From an uncultured Pelagibacteraceae bacterium (GTDB lineage: Bacteria > Pseudomonadota > Alphaproteobacteria > Pelagibacterales > Pelagibacteraceae), in contig CACOQN010000005.1 of the NCBI GenBank assembly GCA_902629285.1, positions 25,038-89,037 of the forward strand: a stretch of 64,000 nt of DNA. The letters run 5' to 3'. Both the position numbers and the translations under genes were made by a program. Below, piece by piece: positions 55,943 through 64,000 of this stretch; the first letter of the stretch is position 1, and each line of letters begins with the position of its first letter. The notes under the pieces were generated by a model, which saw nothing but the letters and a program-made list of their open reading frames with translations, did not search any database and was not told the origin of the DNA.

Positions 55943-58656
55943 CTAAACCACAAATAAATTTGCCCAAAACAGCTTTTTCAATGAAAGCCAACCTGCCTAC
56001 CAGAGAACCAGAAATTCTTGAATATTGGAAAAAAATAAATCTTTACGATGAATTAAGAAACGAGAGTAAAGGTAGAGAGAAATTCGTTCTACATGATGGC
56101 CCACCTTATGCTAACGGAAATATTCATATGGGAACAGCTCTAAATAAAATTCTTAAGGACATAATTGTAAAATTTCATCAAATGGATGGAAAAGACTCAA
56201 TTTATGTTCCTGGCTGGGATTGTCATGGTTTACCAATTGAATGGAAAATTGAGGAACAATATAAAAAAAATAAAAAAAACAAAAACGAAGTTCCAATAGT
56301 TGAGTTCAGAAAAGAATGTAGAACATTTGCTGAGAAATGGATTGAAGTTCACAAAACTCAATTTAAAAGATTGGGTGTTGTGGGGGATTGGGAAAATTAT
56401 TACTCTACAATGAGCTTTGGAGCAGAAGCACAAATTGTTAGAGAGCTTGGTAAATTTTTAAAGGAGGGAAGTCTGTATAAAGGCTTCAAACCAGTTTTAT
56501 GGTCAACAGTTGAGAAAACTGCACTTGCAGATGCTGAGGTAGAATACCAGGATCATAAATCAGATACAATTTATACGTCATTCAAAGTTAAATCATCTGA
56601 TTTAAAAGATTTAGCTGGAAGTGAAATAGTTATTTGGACAACTACACCATGGACAATACCAGCCAATAAAGCTTTAGCATATAATGAGTCTCTTGATTAT
56701 ATAATATTAGAAATAAATGACGAAGGAGATTTTAAAAATAGAAAAATTGTCATTGCAGATGCTTTACTAGAATCAGTTGTTAAAGAGTGTGGACTAAAAA
56801 ACTATAAAAAAATTCATACCTTTAAAGGAAAAGAATTTAAAAATACTATTTGTAGCCACCCATTTTTAAATCTTGACTATGAATATGATATCCCCATGCT
56901 TGAGGCTAGATTTGTAACTACTGAGCAAGGAACTGGAATAGTTCACTGCGCACCTAGTCACGGACCTGATGACTTTAACCTTTGTTTGAATAACGGTATC
57001 AAAGCAATAGAAACAGTTGATGGAGATGGAAAATATACAAATAATGTGAAATTATTTGAGGGAATTCATATTTTTAAAGCAAATCCTATTGTAATTGAAA
57101 AACTTAGAGAACAAAAAAATTTATTATTTAATGGTGAGTTAGTTCATTCATATCCACATTCATGGAGGTCTAAGGCACCACTTGTACATAGAGCTACTCC
57201 ACAATGGTTTATCTCAATGGAAAGTCATAAATTGAGAGATAAAGCACTAAAGGCTATTGATGAAACAACTTTTTACCCAAACAAAGGAAAAGAAAGATTA
57301 AAATCAATGATTGAAACAAGACCTGACTGGTGTGTTTCAAGACAAAGAGTTTGGGGCGTACCTCTTCCGATATTTGTTAATAAAAAAACAAAAGAAATTT
57401 TAATTGATGATGAAGTAACTGAAAACATTGCAACTATTTACGAAAATGAAGGCTCTGATTGTTGGTTTTCAGATGATACTCAAAGATTTTTAGGAAACAA
57501 ATATAAAGCTGAAGATTATGATAAATTAAGTGATATTGTCGAAGTTTGGTTTGATAGTGGCTCAACTCATTCTTTTGTTTTAGAAAAAAGAGAGGATTTA
57601 AAATGGCCAGCATCAATGTATTTAGAGGGGTCAGATCAACATAGAGGATGGTTTCACTCATCGTTATTGGAGTCATGCGGAACTAGAGGTAGAGCTCCAT
57701 TTGAATCAATTTTATCTCATGGTTTTGTTGTGGACGGTAAAGGTTTGAAGATGTCTAAATCATTAGGAAATGTAATAGCACCTGAAGATATTTTAAAAAA
57801 GTATGGCGCTGATATTTTAAGAATTTGGGTAGCATCATCAAATTATGCAGAGGATTTAAGAATTGATTATTCAATTTTAGATCAACATGCAGAGTCTTAT
57901 AGAAAAATAAGAAATACTTTTAGATATTTACTAGGCAATATAAATGACAATTTTGAAAAAATAAACTTTGATAAACTAGATATACAAAAACTACCCGAGT
58001 TAGAGCAATTAATGCTGCATAAAATTTATATTTTAAATAATAATTTTAAAAAATATTTTAATAATTATGATTTTCATAATTTGTATAAAGAATTACTTAA
58101 TTTTTGTACTGTTGATTTATCTGCTTTTTATTTTGATATTAGAAAAGATAATCTTTATTGTGATCCTAAAGATTCAAAAAAAAGAAAATCAACTATTTTA
58201 CTTCTTAATATAATTTTAAATGCTCTATTAAAATGGTTTGCCCCAATTTTATCATTTACAACTGAAGAAATTTATAAATTATTATTTAAAGATCAAAAAA
58301 GTATTCACCTTGAAAAATTTCTAGAATTTCCCGATAAATTTAAAAATCCAAAACTAAGTGAAAAATGGAGTGAATTAATTAAAATTAGAAATATTTGTAA
58401 CATCAGTATTGAAGAAAAAAGAGCTAGCAAAGAAATAGGATCAAGCTTAGAGGCTGATTTAAAAATACAAATAAGTAAAAAATTAAAAAATCTTACAGAA
58501 AAGACAGATTTTTCTGAAATTTGTATTACTTCAAAAGCTGAGGTTAGTTACAAAGAAGACATCGAAACAACAGCAATTACTACTAAAGCCAAGGGAACTA
58601 AGTGCCCAGTTTGTTGGAAAATAAATGAGGTCTCTTGTCCAAGACACCCTCAATGA
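55939..58656 (+). CDS. ileS: Isoleucyl-tRNA synthetase
   Basis: A 905-residue class Ia synthetase charging tRNA-Ile. Motifs: PPYANGNIHMGTALNKILKD (in the usual HIGH position, here HMGT at 63-66), WDCHGLPIEWK, IWTTTPWTIPAN in the editing domain, GSDQHRGWFHSSL and LKMSKSLGN (KMSKS). The C-terminus ends in a zinc-ribbon remnant CPVCW ... CPRHPQ, which offers three Cys and a His. It starts at ATGA overlapping ribF and ends with ATGA overlapping lspA, as in a coupled operon. The change of the last HIGH residue to Thr is noted as odd. Confidence 0.97.
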   Translation: MTKPQINLPKTAFSMKANLPTREPEILEYWKKINLYDELRNESKGREKFVLHDGPPYANGNIHMGTALNKILKDIIVKFHQMDGKDSIYVPGWDCHGLPIEWKIEEQYKKNKKNKNEVPIVEFRKECRTFAEKWIEVHKTQFKRLGVVGDWENYYSTMSFGAEAQIVRELGKFLKEGSLYKGFKPVLWSTVEKTALADAEVEYQDHKSDTIYTSFKVKSSDLKDLAGSEIVIWTTTPWTIPANKALAYNESLDYIILEINDEGDFKNRKIVIADALLESVVKECGLKNYKKIHTFKGKEFKNTICSHPFLNLDYEYDIPMLEARFVTTEQGTGIVHCAPSHGPDDFNLCLNNGIKAIETVDGDGKYTNNVKLFEGIHIFKANPIVIEKLREQKNLLFNGELVHSYPHSWRSKAPLVHRATPQWFISMESHKLRDKALKAIDETTFYPNKGKERLKSMIETRPDWCVSRQRVWGVPLPIFVNKKTKEILIDDEVTENIATIYENEGSDCWFSDDTQRFLGNKYKAEDYDKLSDIVEVWFDSGSTHSFVLEKREDLKWPASMYLEGSDQHRGWFHSSLLESCGTRGRAPFESILSHGFVVDGKGLKMSKSLGNVIAPEDILKKYGADILRIWVASSNYAEDLRIDYSILDQHAESYRKIRNTFRYLLGNINDNFEKINFDKLDIQKLPELEQLMLHKIYILNNNFKKYFNNYDFHNLYKELLNFCTVDLSAFYFDIRKDNLYCDPKDSKKRKSTILLLNIILNALLKWFAPILSFTTEEIYKLLFKDQKSIHLEKFLEFPDKFKNPKLSEKWSELIKIRNICNISIEEKRASKEIGSSLEADLKIQISKKLKNLTEKTDFSEICITSKAEVSYKEDIETTAITTKAKGTKCPVCWKINEVSCPRHPQ

Positions 58657-59162
58657 TTTTTAATAAATTAAATAAAAATTTTATAATCAATTTATCAATA
58701 GTCTTTTTTATTTTTTTACTCGATAGATTATCTAAAATCTATGTTATTTATTTAGATGAAAAATTATATGGTACCGAAATATTATCCTCTAAATTTTTAA
58801 ATATTCATTTATTTTGGAATCAAGGAATTGCTTTTGGACTTTTTTCTTTTGAAAAAACTCATTTATATAATTTATTAACTGCTGTAATAATTATAATAAT
58901 TTTTTTAATAGGGATAATAACAATCAATAGCTCAGGAATTAAAAAATATGCTTTATTGATGATTTTTGGTGGTGCAATTGGAAACTTGTATGATCGTATT
59001 ATATTTAAAGCTGTACCTGACTTTATTGATTTACATTTTGGTAACTTTCATTGGTTTATATTCAATTTTGCTGATGTATTTATTTCTGTTGGTGTATTTT
59101 TTATGATTTTATACGAATTTATTGGTAATAATAAAAGTAAAAGAGAAGATGAAAAAAATTAA
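58653..59162 (+). CDS. lspA: Lipoprotein signal peptidase
   Basis: A 169-residue signal peptidase II with four transmembrane helices. The active-site aspartates are in GGAIGNLYDR and FNFADVFISVGV, and NQGIAFGLF is a conserved periplasmic motif. It processes prolipoproteins such as those at 11677, 34198 and 59149. The start is ATG 58653, overlapping the ileS stop by ATGA; a TTG 18 bases earlier lies within ileS. Confidence 0.95.
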   Translation: MIFNKLNKNFIINLSIVFFIFLLDRLSKIYVIYLDEKLYGTEILSSKFLNIHLFWNQGIAFGLFSFEKTHLYNLLTAVIIIIIFLIGIITINSSGIKKYALLMIFGGAIGNLYDRIIFKAVPDFIDLHFGNFHWFIFNFADVFISVGVFFMILYEFIGNNKSKREDEKN

Positions 59163-59478
59163 GTATTTAATTTTCAGTTTTATTTTTTTAACACTTCTTA
59201 ATTCATGTGGAGTAATTAAAGATGGATTTTCTTTGCAAAAAAAAGACAATGCTGATGAATTTTTAGTTGAAAAAAAAAATCCTTTAAAATTACCTCCAAA
59301 ATTTGACGAATTACCTTTTCCAAAAACAGGAAATAAAATAAATAATGATAAAAAGGATAAGGAAATTAAAAACTTATTAACTGGTTCTGAGAATAATTCT
59401 GAAAGTAAGGAAAAAAATGTTGTATCCACTAATAAAAATTTACAAGAATTGATTTTAGACAAAATTAAAAAGGATTAA
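59149..59478 (+). CDS. Small lipoprotein, DUF3035/BamF-like
   Basis: A 109-residue lipoprotein: signal helix, lipobox LLNSCGV (lipidation near Cys18), then KNPLKLPPKFDELPFP, which matches the NPL-x-PP-x-F core of DUF3035 proteins (BamF-like subunits of the alphaproteobacterial outer-membrane assembly machine). It is located after lspA as expected. It is shorter than typical members and the remaining sequence is low-complexity and lysine rich, so identity is moderate. The start chosen is ATG 59149, inside lspA; it shares one base with pgi. Confidence 0.72.
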   Translation: MKKIKYLIFSFIFLTLLNSCGVIKDGFSLQKKDNADEFLVEKKNPLKLPPKFDELPFPKTGNKINNDKKDKEIKNLLTGSENNSESKEKNVVSTNKNLQELILDKIKKD

Positions 59479-60629
59479 TGTTAACCAAAGGTATAGATTT
59501 TACTAATTTTAAAAGAAAAAAAATAAACATAAATTTAAAAAAAAAATTAAATATTTTATTAAAAGAAAATAATCAAATTCTTACATCACTTGGTAAATTC
59601 TACAAATACCCTTTTAACAAGAAAAATATAAAGAAATTTAAAAAAAATCTTGACTATAGAATAATTGGGCTAGGTGGATCATCATTAGGAGCGAAAGCAA
59701 TTTATGATTTTCTAAAGCACAAAATTAAAAAAAATTTTATATTTGTTGATAACTTATTATCTGGCATTCTAAAAGATAAAAAAAATTATACGAATTTAAT
59801 TATTTCTAAATCAGGCAGTACATTAGAGACTATAATTAATTCAAACATTATAATTAAAAAAAGAGACAGAAACATATTTATTACTGAAAATACGAGTAGT
59901 TACTTGCATTTATTTGCTGAAAAATTGAAATCAGATATTATTCATCATAACAATTTTATTGGTGGAAGATTTTCAGTCTTATCAGAAGTTGGCATGCTAC
60001 CTGCTGAATTAATGGGATTAAATTCAGATAAATTTAAAAGATTTAATTACTTAGTTAAAAATAAAGAATTTATGAATAATTTGATTACAAATGTTAATTC
60101 TATTATTTATTTTTCGAAAAAAAAAAAATTTAATTCAATAATAATAAATTATGATGAAAGATCCGAAAGTATATTTAAATGGTATCAGCAATTAGTTGCT
60201 GAAAGTTTAGGTAAGAAAAAAAAGGGTATTTTACCAATAGTCTCAAACATGCCACGAGATAATCATAGTGTAATGCAACTATATTTGGACGGTTTTAAAA
60301 GTAATTTTTTTACTTTTTTTTATACTAAAGATAAAAAATCTCACAAAATAAGAAATAAATTTATTTTAAAATCACATGAAAAGTTAAAAAATAAAAAAAT
60401 ATCTGAAATTATTCATATGCAAAAAATAGCAACTGAAAATATATTTAGAAAAAAAAATATTCCTTTTCGAAGTTTTGAAATTAAAAAAAGAGATGAAAAA
60501 ACACTTGGCGAACTATTTAGTTTCTTCATTTTAGAAACAATTTTGCTTGCCAAATGTCTTAACTTAAATCCATACGATCAACCTGCTGTAGAGTTGATTA
60601 AAAAAGAGACAAAAAAATTGCTACTTTGA
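59478..60629 (+). CDS. pgi: Glucose-6-phosphate isomerase, short form
   Basis: A 383-residue PGI, clearly shorter than the usual 445-550. Catalytic elements remain: IIGLGGSSLGAKAIYDFL, ISKSGSTLET (phosphate loop), QQLVAESLGKKKKG (catalytic Glu), PRDNHSVMQLYLDG (His) and NPYDQPAVELIKKETKKLL (Lys). It interconverts glucose-6- and fructose-6-phosphate, supporting sugar synthesis where the upper glycolytic path is incomplete in SAR11. It overlaps the convergent rsmD by nine bases. Confidence 0.93.
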   Translation: MLTKGIDFTNFKRKKININLKKKLNILLKENNQILTSLGKFYKYPFNKKNIKKFKKNLDYRIIGLGGSSLGAKAIYDFLKHKIKKNFIFVDNLLSGILKDKKNYTNLIISKSGSTLETIINSNIIIKKRDRNIFITENTSSYLHLFAEKLKSDIIHHNNFIGGRFSVLSEVGMLPAELMGLNSDKFKRFNYLVKNKEFMNNLITNVNSIIYFSKKKKFNSIIINYDERSESIFKWYQQLVAESLGKKKKGILPIVSNMPRDNHSVMQLYLDGFKSNFFTFFYTKDKKSHKIRNKFILKSHEKLKNKKISEIIHMQKIATENIFRKKNIPFRSFEIKKRDEKTLGELFSFFILETILLAKCLNLNPYDQPAVELIKKETKKLLL

Positions 60630-61187
60630 ATGAGCTAAAAATATTACTTTTGATATGCCATATTTTTTTTTTTCAACTATGGTATAATTTGGAGGAATAA
60701 TATCTTCGGCTTTTTTATGTCTGTGTAAGATTACTATTCCATTGGTTTTAATAATATTTGTTTTTGAGAGATTATTTAATATTTTTTGAATATTAATATC
60801 TTTGTAGGGTGGATCTAAAAAAATAAGATCAAATTTATTAGTTATATTTTTCAACGTATTTATTTCATATGCATTTTCCTCAATTATTTCATAATTTTCT
60901 TCTAGGTTTAGATTACTTAAGTTTTTCCTTAGAATAGAAATTGCTTCTTTATAGTTCTCAATAAATGTTACTTTCTTAGCACCTCTTGATAAACATTCTA
61001 AACCAAAAGATCCTACACCTGAAAAAATATCTAGAACATTTGCCAACTCAAAAAAGATTTTAAATTTATTGGTGTGTTTAATAATATTAAAGATAGACTC
61101 TTTAGTTAAATCTTTGAGTGGCCTTGTCTTTAAATCTTTAGGCTCAAGAATTTTTTTACCTTTGAGTAATCCAGAAATAATTCGCAT
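60621..61187 (-). CDS. rsmD: 16S rRNA (guanine-N2)-methyltransferase RsmD
   Basis: A 188-residue methyltransferase for m2G966 of 16S rRNA. The N-terminus MRIISGLLKGKKIL and RPLKDLTKESIFNII are characteristic, NVLDIFSGVGSFGLECLSRGA is the SAM motif, and FDLIFLDPPYKD the catalytic DPPY. It shares one base with the purD stop/start junction, so the two form an operon. Confidence 0.95.
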   Translation of the reverse strand: MRIISGLLKGKKILEPKDLKTRPLKDLTKESIFNIIKHTNKFKIFFELANVLDIFSGVGSFGLECLSRGAKKVTFIENYKEAISILRKNLSNLNLEENYEIIEENAYEINTLKNITNKFDLIFLDPPYKDINIQKILNNLSKTNIIKTNGIVILHRHKKAEDIIPPNYTIVEKKKYGISKVIFLAHSK

Positions 61188-62449
61188 TAATCAATTACTT
61201 TATAACCAATATCTTTTCTAAAAAAACCACCTGTCCAATTTAGTTTTAATATATTATCAATAATATTTTTTCTTGCATTTTTAAAGTCATCTGACAAAGA
61301 TACAAAATTTAGCACTCTACCACCTACAGCTATTATTTTCTCTTTTTCTGATTTTGTACCCGCATGGAAAAGAAAATTAGAATGGTCAAAATTAATTTTA
61401 TCTAAATTATTTATTTCTACATTTTTTTGATATTTTTCTGGATACCCTTTAGAGCATACCACAATACACAAACTTTTTTTATTAGACCATTCTAAACTAA
61501 TCTCATTTAGTTTCCCATCACAACAAGCCAAAAGTATATCACAAAGATCAGTTTTTAATTTAGGTAGAATTGTTTGACATTCTGGGTCACCCATCCTAAC
61601 ATTGTATTCAATTAAATATGGTTCATTTTTTACAATCATTAAACCAGTGTACAAAAATCCAGTATATTCAGTACCTAATGATTTTAAACCCTCAAGAGTT
61701 GGTTTAATAATTTTGTAAACTATTTTTTTTTCTAATTCATCATTTAGTAATCTTGATGGAGAATAAGCACCCATACCGCCTGTATTTTTACCTTTGTCAC
61801 CTGCAAAAGCTCTCTTATGATCCTGCGCAGTTCCAAAATTATGAAAAGTTTTGCCATCGTGAATTGTAAAAAAACTCATTTCTTCACCCTCTAAAAATTC
61901 TTCAATTAGTAGATTTGTAGCTTCTCCGAATTTACCATTGAATATTTCTTTAACAGCAATTTTCGATGTCTCAAAATTATGACAAATATAAACTCCCTTT
62001 CCTGAGGCTAAATTATCAGCTTTGATGACTATTGGAAAATTCGTTTTTTTTAAAAATTCATTAGCTTCATATTTATTTTGAAAAACTCCAAATTTAGCAG
62101 TTGGAATATTAAATTTTTGACAAATTTTTTTTGTAAATATCTTAGACCCCTCTAATTGTGATGCTACCTTATTTGGTCCAAAAATTTTAACTTTAGATTT
62201 TTTTAGAAAATCAACTATACCCTCAACTAAAGGTTTTTCAGGTCCAACAATAATCAAATCTATTCTTTGTTCTTTTATAAAATTTCTAATTTGATTAAAA
62301 TTTTCTAAATTTATGTCTACATTTTTTGCAATTTTAGATGTACCAGCATTTCCAGGAAAGCAAAAAATTTCATTAATTTTATTTGATTTCTTCAAAGTAT
62401 GGCATATTGCGTGTTCTCTACCTCCACTTCCTATTATTCCAACTTTCAT
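61187..62449 (-). CDS. purD: Phosphoribosylamine-glycine ligase
   Basis: A 420-residue ATP-grasp enzyme, the second step of de novo purine synthesis (phosphoribosylamine + glycine + ATP to GAR). GIIGSGGREHAICH, IIVGPEKPLVEGIVDF, ADNLASGKGVYI, EFLEGEEMSFFTI, DHKRAFAGDKGKNTGGMGAYSP and EYNVRMGDPECQ are typical. Full length. It consumes glycine, which SAR11 is known to have difficulty making, so purine salvage and glyoxylate production in the purine cluster may relieve this demand. Confidence 0.98.
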   Translation of the reverse strand: MKVGIIGSGGREHAICHTLKKSNKINEIFCFPGNAGTSKIAKNVDINLENFNQIRNFIKEQRIDLIIVGPEKPLVEGIVDFLKKSKVKIFGPNKVASQLEGSKIFTKKICQKFNIPTAKFGVFQNKYEANEFLKKTNFPIVIKADNLASGKGVYICHNFETSKIAVKEIFNGKFGEATNLLIEEFLEGEEMSFFTIHDGKTFHNFGTAQDHKRAFAGDKGKNTGGMGAYSPSRLLNDELEKKIVYKIIKPTLEGLKSLGTEYTGFLYTGLMIVKNEPYLIEYNVRMGDPECQTILPKLKTDLCDILLACCDGKLNEISLEWSNKKSLCIVVCSKGYPEKYQKNVEINNLDKINFDHSNFLFHAGTKSEKEKIIAVGGRVLNFVSLSDDFKNARKNIIDNILKLNWTGGFFRKDIGYKVID

Positions 62450-62473
62450 ATAAAACTATATAAACTATAAATC

Positions 62474-62665
62474 ATGAAAAAATTAGCAAAAATAAAATAT
62501 TTACCAAATAACTTTCAAATTATTGAGCCTGGAGATTACGTTGTATGTGCAGTTTCAGGAAAAAAAATAAGTGTTAAAAATTTGACTTACTGGAATGTTG
62601 ATTTGCAGGAAGCCTATTTTTCATATCACGAGGCTTTTGAAAAAAGAGAACAAATAAAAAAATAA
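62474..62665 (+). CDS. DUF2093 family protein
   Basis: A 63-residue protein of the alphaproteobacterial DUF2093 family. LPNNFQIIEPGDYVVCAVSGKKI and LTYWNVDLQEAYFSYHEAFEKR are well conserved in that family. No function is known. It is divergent from purD and ends five bases from convergent lpxL. Confidence 0.88.
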   Translation: MKKLAKIKYLPNNFQIIEPGDYVVCAVSGKKISVKNLTYWNVDLQEAYFSYHEAFEKREQIKK

Positions 62666-62670
62666 TTTGA

Positions 62671-63531
62671 TTATTTCCATCTATTGTGTGACCAAATCCA
62701 TTCATTTGGATTTTTAATAATCAATTTTTCAAGCTCATGATTTAACTCATTAGTAATAGACTCAATTGTTTTGTCTTTAGAAAAAAAAATAGGTTTTTTG
62801 ATTGTCATTTTGAAGTTAGTTCCTTTTATTCTATTAATACTAACTAGAACTACTGGTATATTAAATTTCTTAACTAGTTGTGCTGGAATTGTTGTTGTTA
62901 AAGCTTTTTGATTAAAAAAATCTGATAATATACCCTCCGAAACCCTTTGGTCTATCATTAAAGCAGTTGAATAATTTAACTTTTTCAATTTTATTAATTT
63001 TTTTATTCCACCAATTCCTTTTCTAATTTGATTTTTGCAGATATATTTTTTTCTAATTCTCTCCATAATTGGATTTAGATATATATTATTTAATGGACGA
63101 TATATTGTTGCTAAATTAATCCCCGCTTTTTCAATTTGCATTGCCATTAATTCAAAATTACTAAAATGACCAGATACAAACACAACTTGTTTATTATTTT
63201 TTCTTATTTCCTCAAGTATCTCATTTCCCTCAATATTAATTTTTGATGCAAGATTTCCAACTCTAAAGTTTTTAATAAATACATATTCAGCAAAAAGTCT
63301 CCCATAGTTATTCCACATCGAGCTGCTAATTTTTTTTAAATCTACCAAGTTTATTTCAGGAAAAACTTTTTTAATATTCGAGTAAATAATTTTCTTTGAC
63401 CTAAAAAGAGGACCAACTTTCTCAAACAACTTACCCCCTATTTTAGCTGATATATTAGGACCTAATATTCTAAATATTAAAAAAAAAATAATTATAATTA
63501 AAAATTGAAAAAAATATTTCAAATATTTCAT
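62671..63531 (-). CDS. lpxL: Lipid A acyltransferase (LpxL/HtrB family)
   Basis: A 286-residue inner-membrane acyltransferase with one N-terminal membrane helix (about 5-25). VVFVSGHFSNFELMAM contains the His-x4-Glu catalytic motif of late lipid A acyltransferases, followed by LATIYRPLNN, MIDQRVSEGILSDFF and a C-terminal PNEWIWSHNRWK. It adds a secondary acyl chain to lipid A. It lies two bases downstream of lpxK on the same strand. Confidence 0.92.
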   Translation of the reverse strand: MKYLKYFFQFLIIIIFFLIFRILGPNISAKIGGKLFEKVGPLFRSKKIIYSNIKKVFPEINLVDLKKISSSMWNNYGRLFAEYVFIKNFRVGNLASKINIEGNEILEEIRKNNKQVVFVSGHFSNFELMAMQIEKAGINLATIYRPLNNIYLNPIMERIRKKYICKNQIRKGIGGIKKLIKLKKLNYSTALMIDQRVSEGILSDFFNQKALTTTIPAQLVKKFNIPVVLVSINRIKGTNFKMTIKKPIFFSKDKTIESITNELNHELEKLIIKNPNEWIWSHNRWK

Positions 63532-63533
63532 AT

Positions 63534-64000
63534 TTAAATTAGAAAACTTAAGATTTTTTCTTCATCAAGTATTTTTAATTCAGATTTTAAGTACTTAATT
63601 TTTTCACTCCCAATATTATCTTCAAGTCTAAAATAATCTTTTTCAGTAGTAATTATTTTGCAATTTAACTGGCTTGCACAATTAATAAGCCAATTCAAAT
63701 CCTTTTTTGTATATTTATAGTGATCTGGATACTCAAAATCTTGTAAAATTTTAAGGCCACATTTTTTTATCATAGAAATAAAAGTCTTATGATTTCCGAT
63801 ACCTGAAAAAACCAAATATTTATCGTCCTTTTTAAATTCATTTAGGTTTAAAGGTTCGTATATTCCTAAATGAACATTAATTTTAGAATTAATTTTAAAA
63901 ATTTGTTTTTTTATTTCTTCTAGATTCTCTAAGTTTCCGTTAAGAAACACATGCTCATAATTCTTTAAATTATTTATATTTTCCCTTAAGGGTCCTGAGG
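63534..64000 (-). CDS. lpxK: Tetraacyldisaccharide 4'-kinase, C-terminal part
   Basis: The C-terminal 155 residues of LpxK are present; the gene runs off the right edge (reading continues through 64000 with no stop). The first visible residues SGPLREN match the family AGPLREP motif, and ITTEKDYFRLED near the end is the second conserved region. LpxK phosphorylates the 4' position of the lipid A precursor. The N-terminal kinase P-loop is outside. An internal GTG at 63950 is not the true start. lpxL follows. Confidence 0.88.
   Translation of the reverse strand, partial: SGPLRENINNLKNYEHVFLNGNLENLEEIKKQIFKINSKINVHLGIYEPLNLNEFKKDDKYLVFSGIGNHKTFISMIKKCGLKILQDFEYPDHYKYTKKDLNWLINCASQLNCKIITTEKDYFRLEDNIGSEKIKYLKSELKILDEEKILSFLI

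Overview
The window looks like a piece of a streamlined SAR11-type alphaproteobacterium (Pelagibacterales). This rests on very AT-rich DNA, lysine- and asparagine-rich proteins, near-continuous coding (longest gap between genes about 230 bp), many 1-23 nt gene overlaps and alphaproteobacterial gene neighbourhoods. Two signal-transduction systems of the kind typical for SAR11 are present: a RegA/ActR-type regulator and a ChvG/ChvI pair. I see no rRNA, tRNA, insertion sequence, prophage or CRISPR array, and no stretch over 300 bp without a gene.

Layout. 1-4857: a decarboxylase cut by the left edge, regA, bioY, polA. 4908-10573: a co-directional block chvI-chvG-ahcY-tsaE-amgK-murU, which resembles a longer locus of other alphaproteobacteria with its phosphotransfer genes removed. 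10551-19500: gpmA, a VanZ-like protein, a transglycosylase-like lipoprotein, a minus-strand operon msrA-sseA-MFP-RND pump, a DMT exporter, an AlkA-type glycosylase and a DUF1330 protein. 19544-34072: the most distinctive region, about 14.5 kb for purine use. It holds a small cytochrome c, puuE, allA, alc, uraD, hiuH, xdhA, xdhB, guaD, a membrane urate oxidase (puuD) without its cytochrome c domain, a purine phosphoribosyltransferase, a BMP-type ABC importer and a second deaminase. Together they could take guanine or xanthine to urate, allantoin, allantoate, ureidoglycolate and finally glyoxylate plus urea.

34198-47867: a small lipoprotein, hsp20 behind a heat-shock-type promoter, oligopeptidase B, a membrane J-domain protein, a family 9 glycosyltransferase, a DapA-like aldolase, a cyclopropane fatty acid synthase, an unrecognised lysine-rich coiled-coil protein with a small membrane partner, a DCC-family protein, TldD/TldE with a renalase-like flavoprotein, a DUF6134 protein and a YczE-like membrane protein. 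47864-64000: typA, an FkbM methyltransferase, a TPR glycosyltransferase, groESL behind a second heat-shock-type promoter, an HAD protein, ribF-ileS-lspA-bamF-like-pgi, rsmD-purD, a DUF2093 protein and lpxL/lpxK, the last cut by the right edge.

Candidates for something new are a urate oxidase whose membrane part and cytochrome c are encoded as separate proteins at opposite ends of the purine cluster, and the cationic coiled-coil/membrane protein pair at 40803-42353. Transcription punctuation is sparse: only two strong intrinsic terminators were seen, both at convergent junctions and both apparently bidirectional, while seven convergent gene pairs overlap at their 3' ends.
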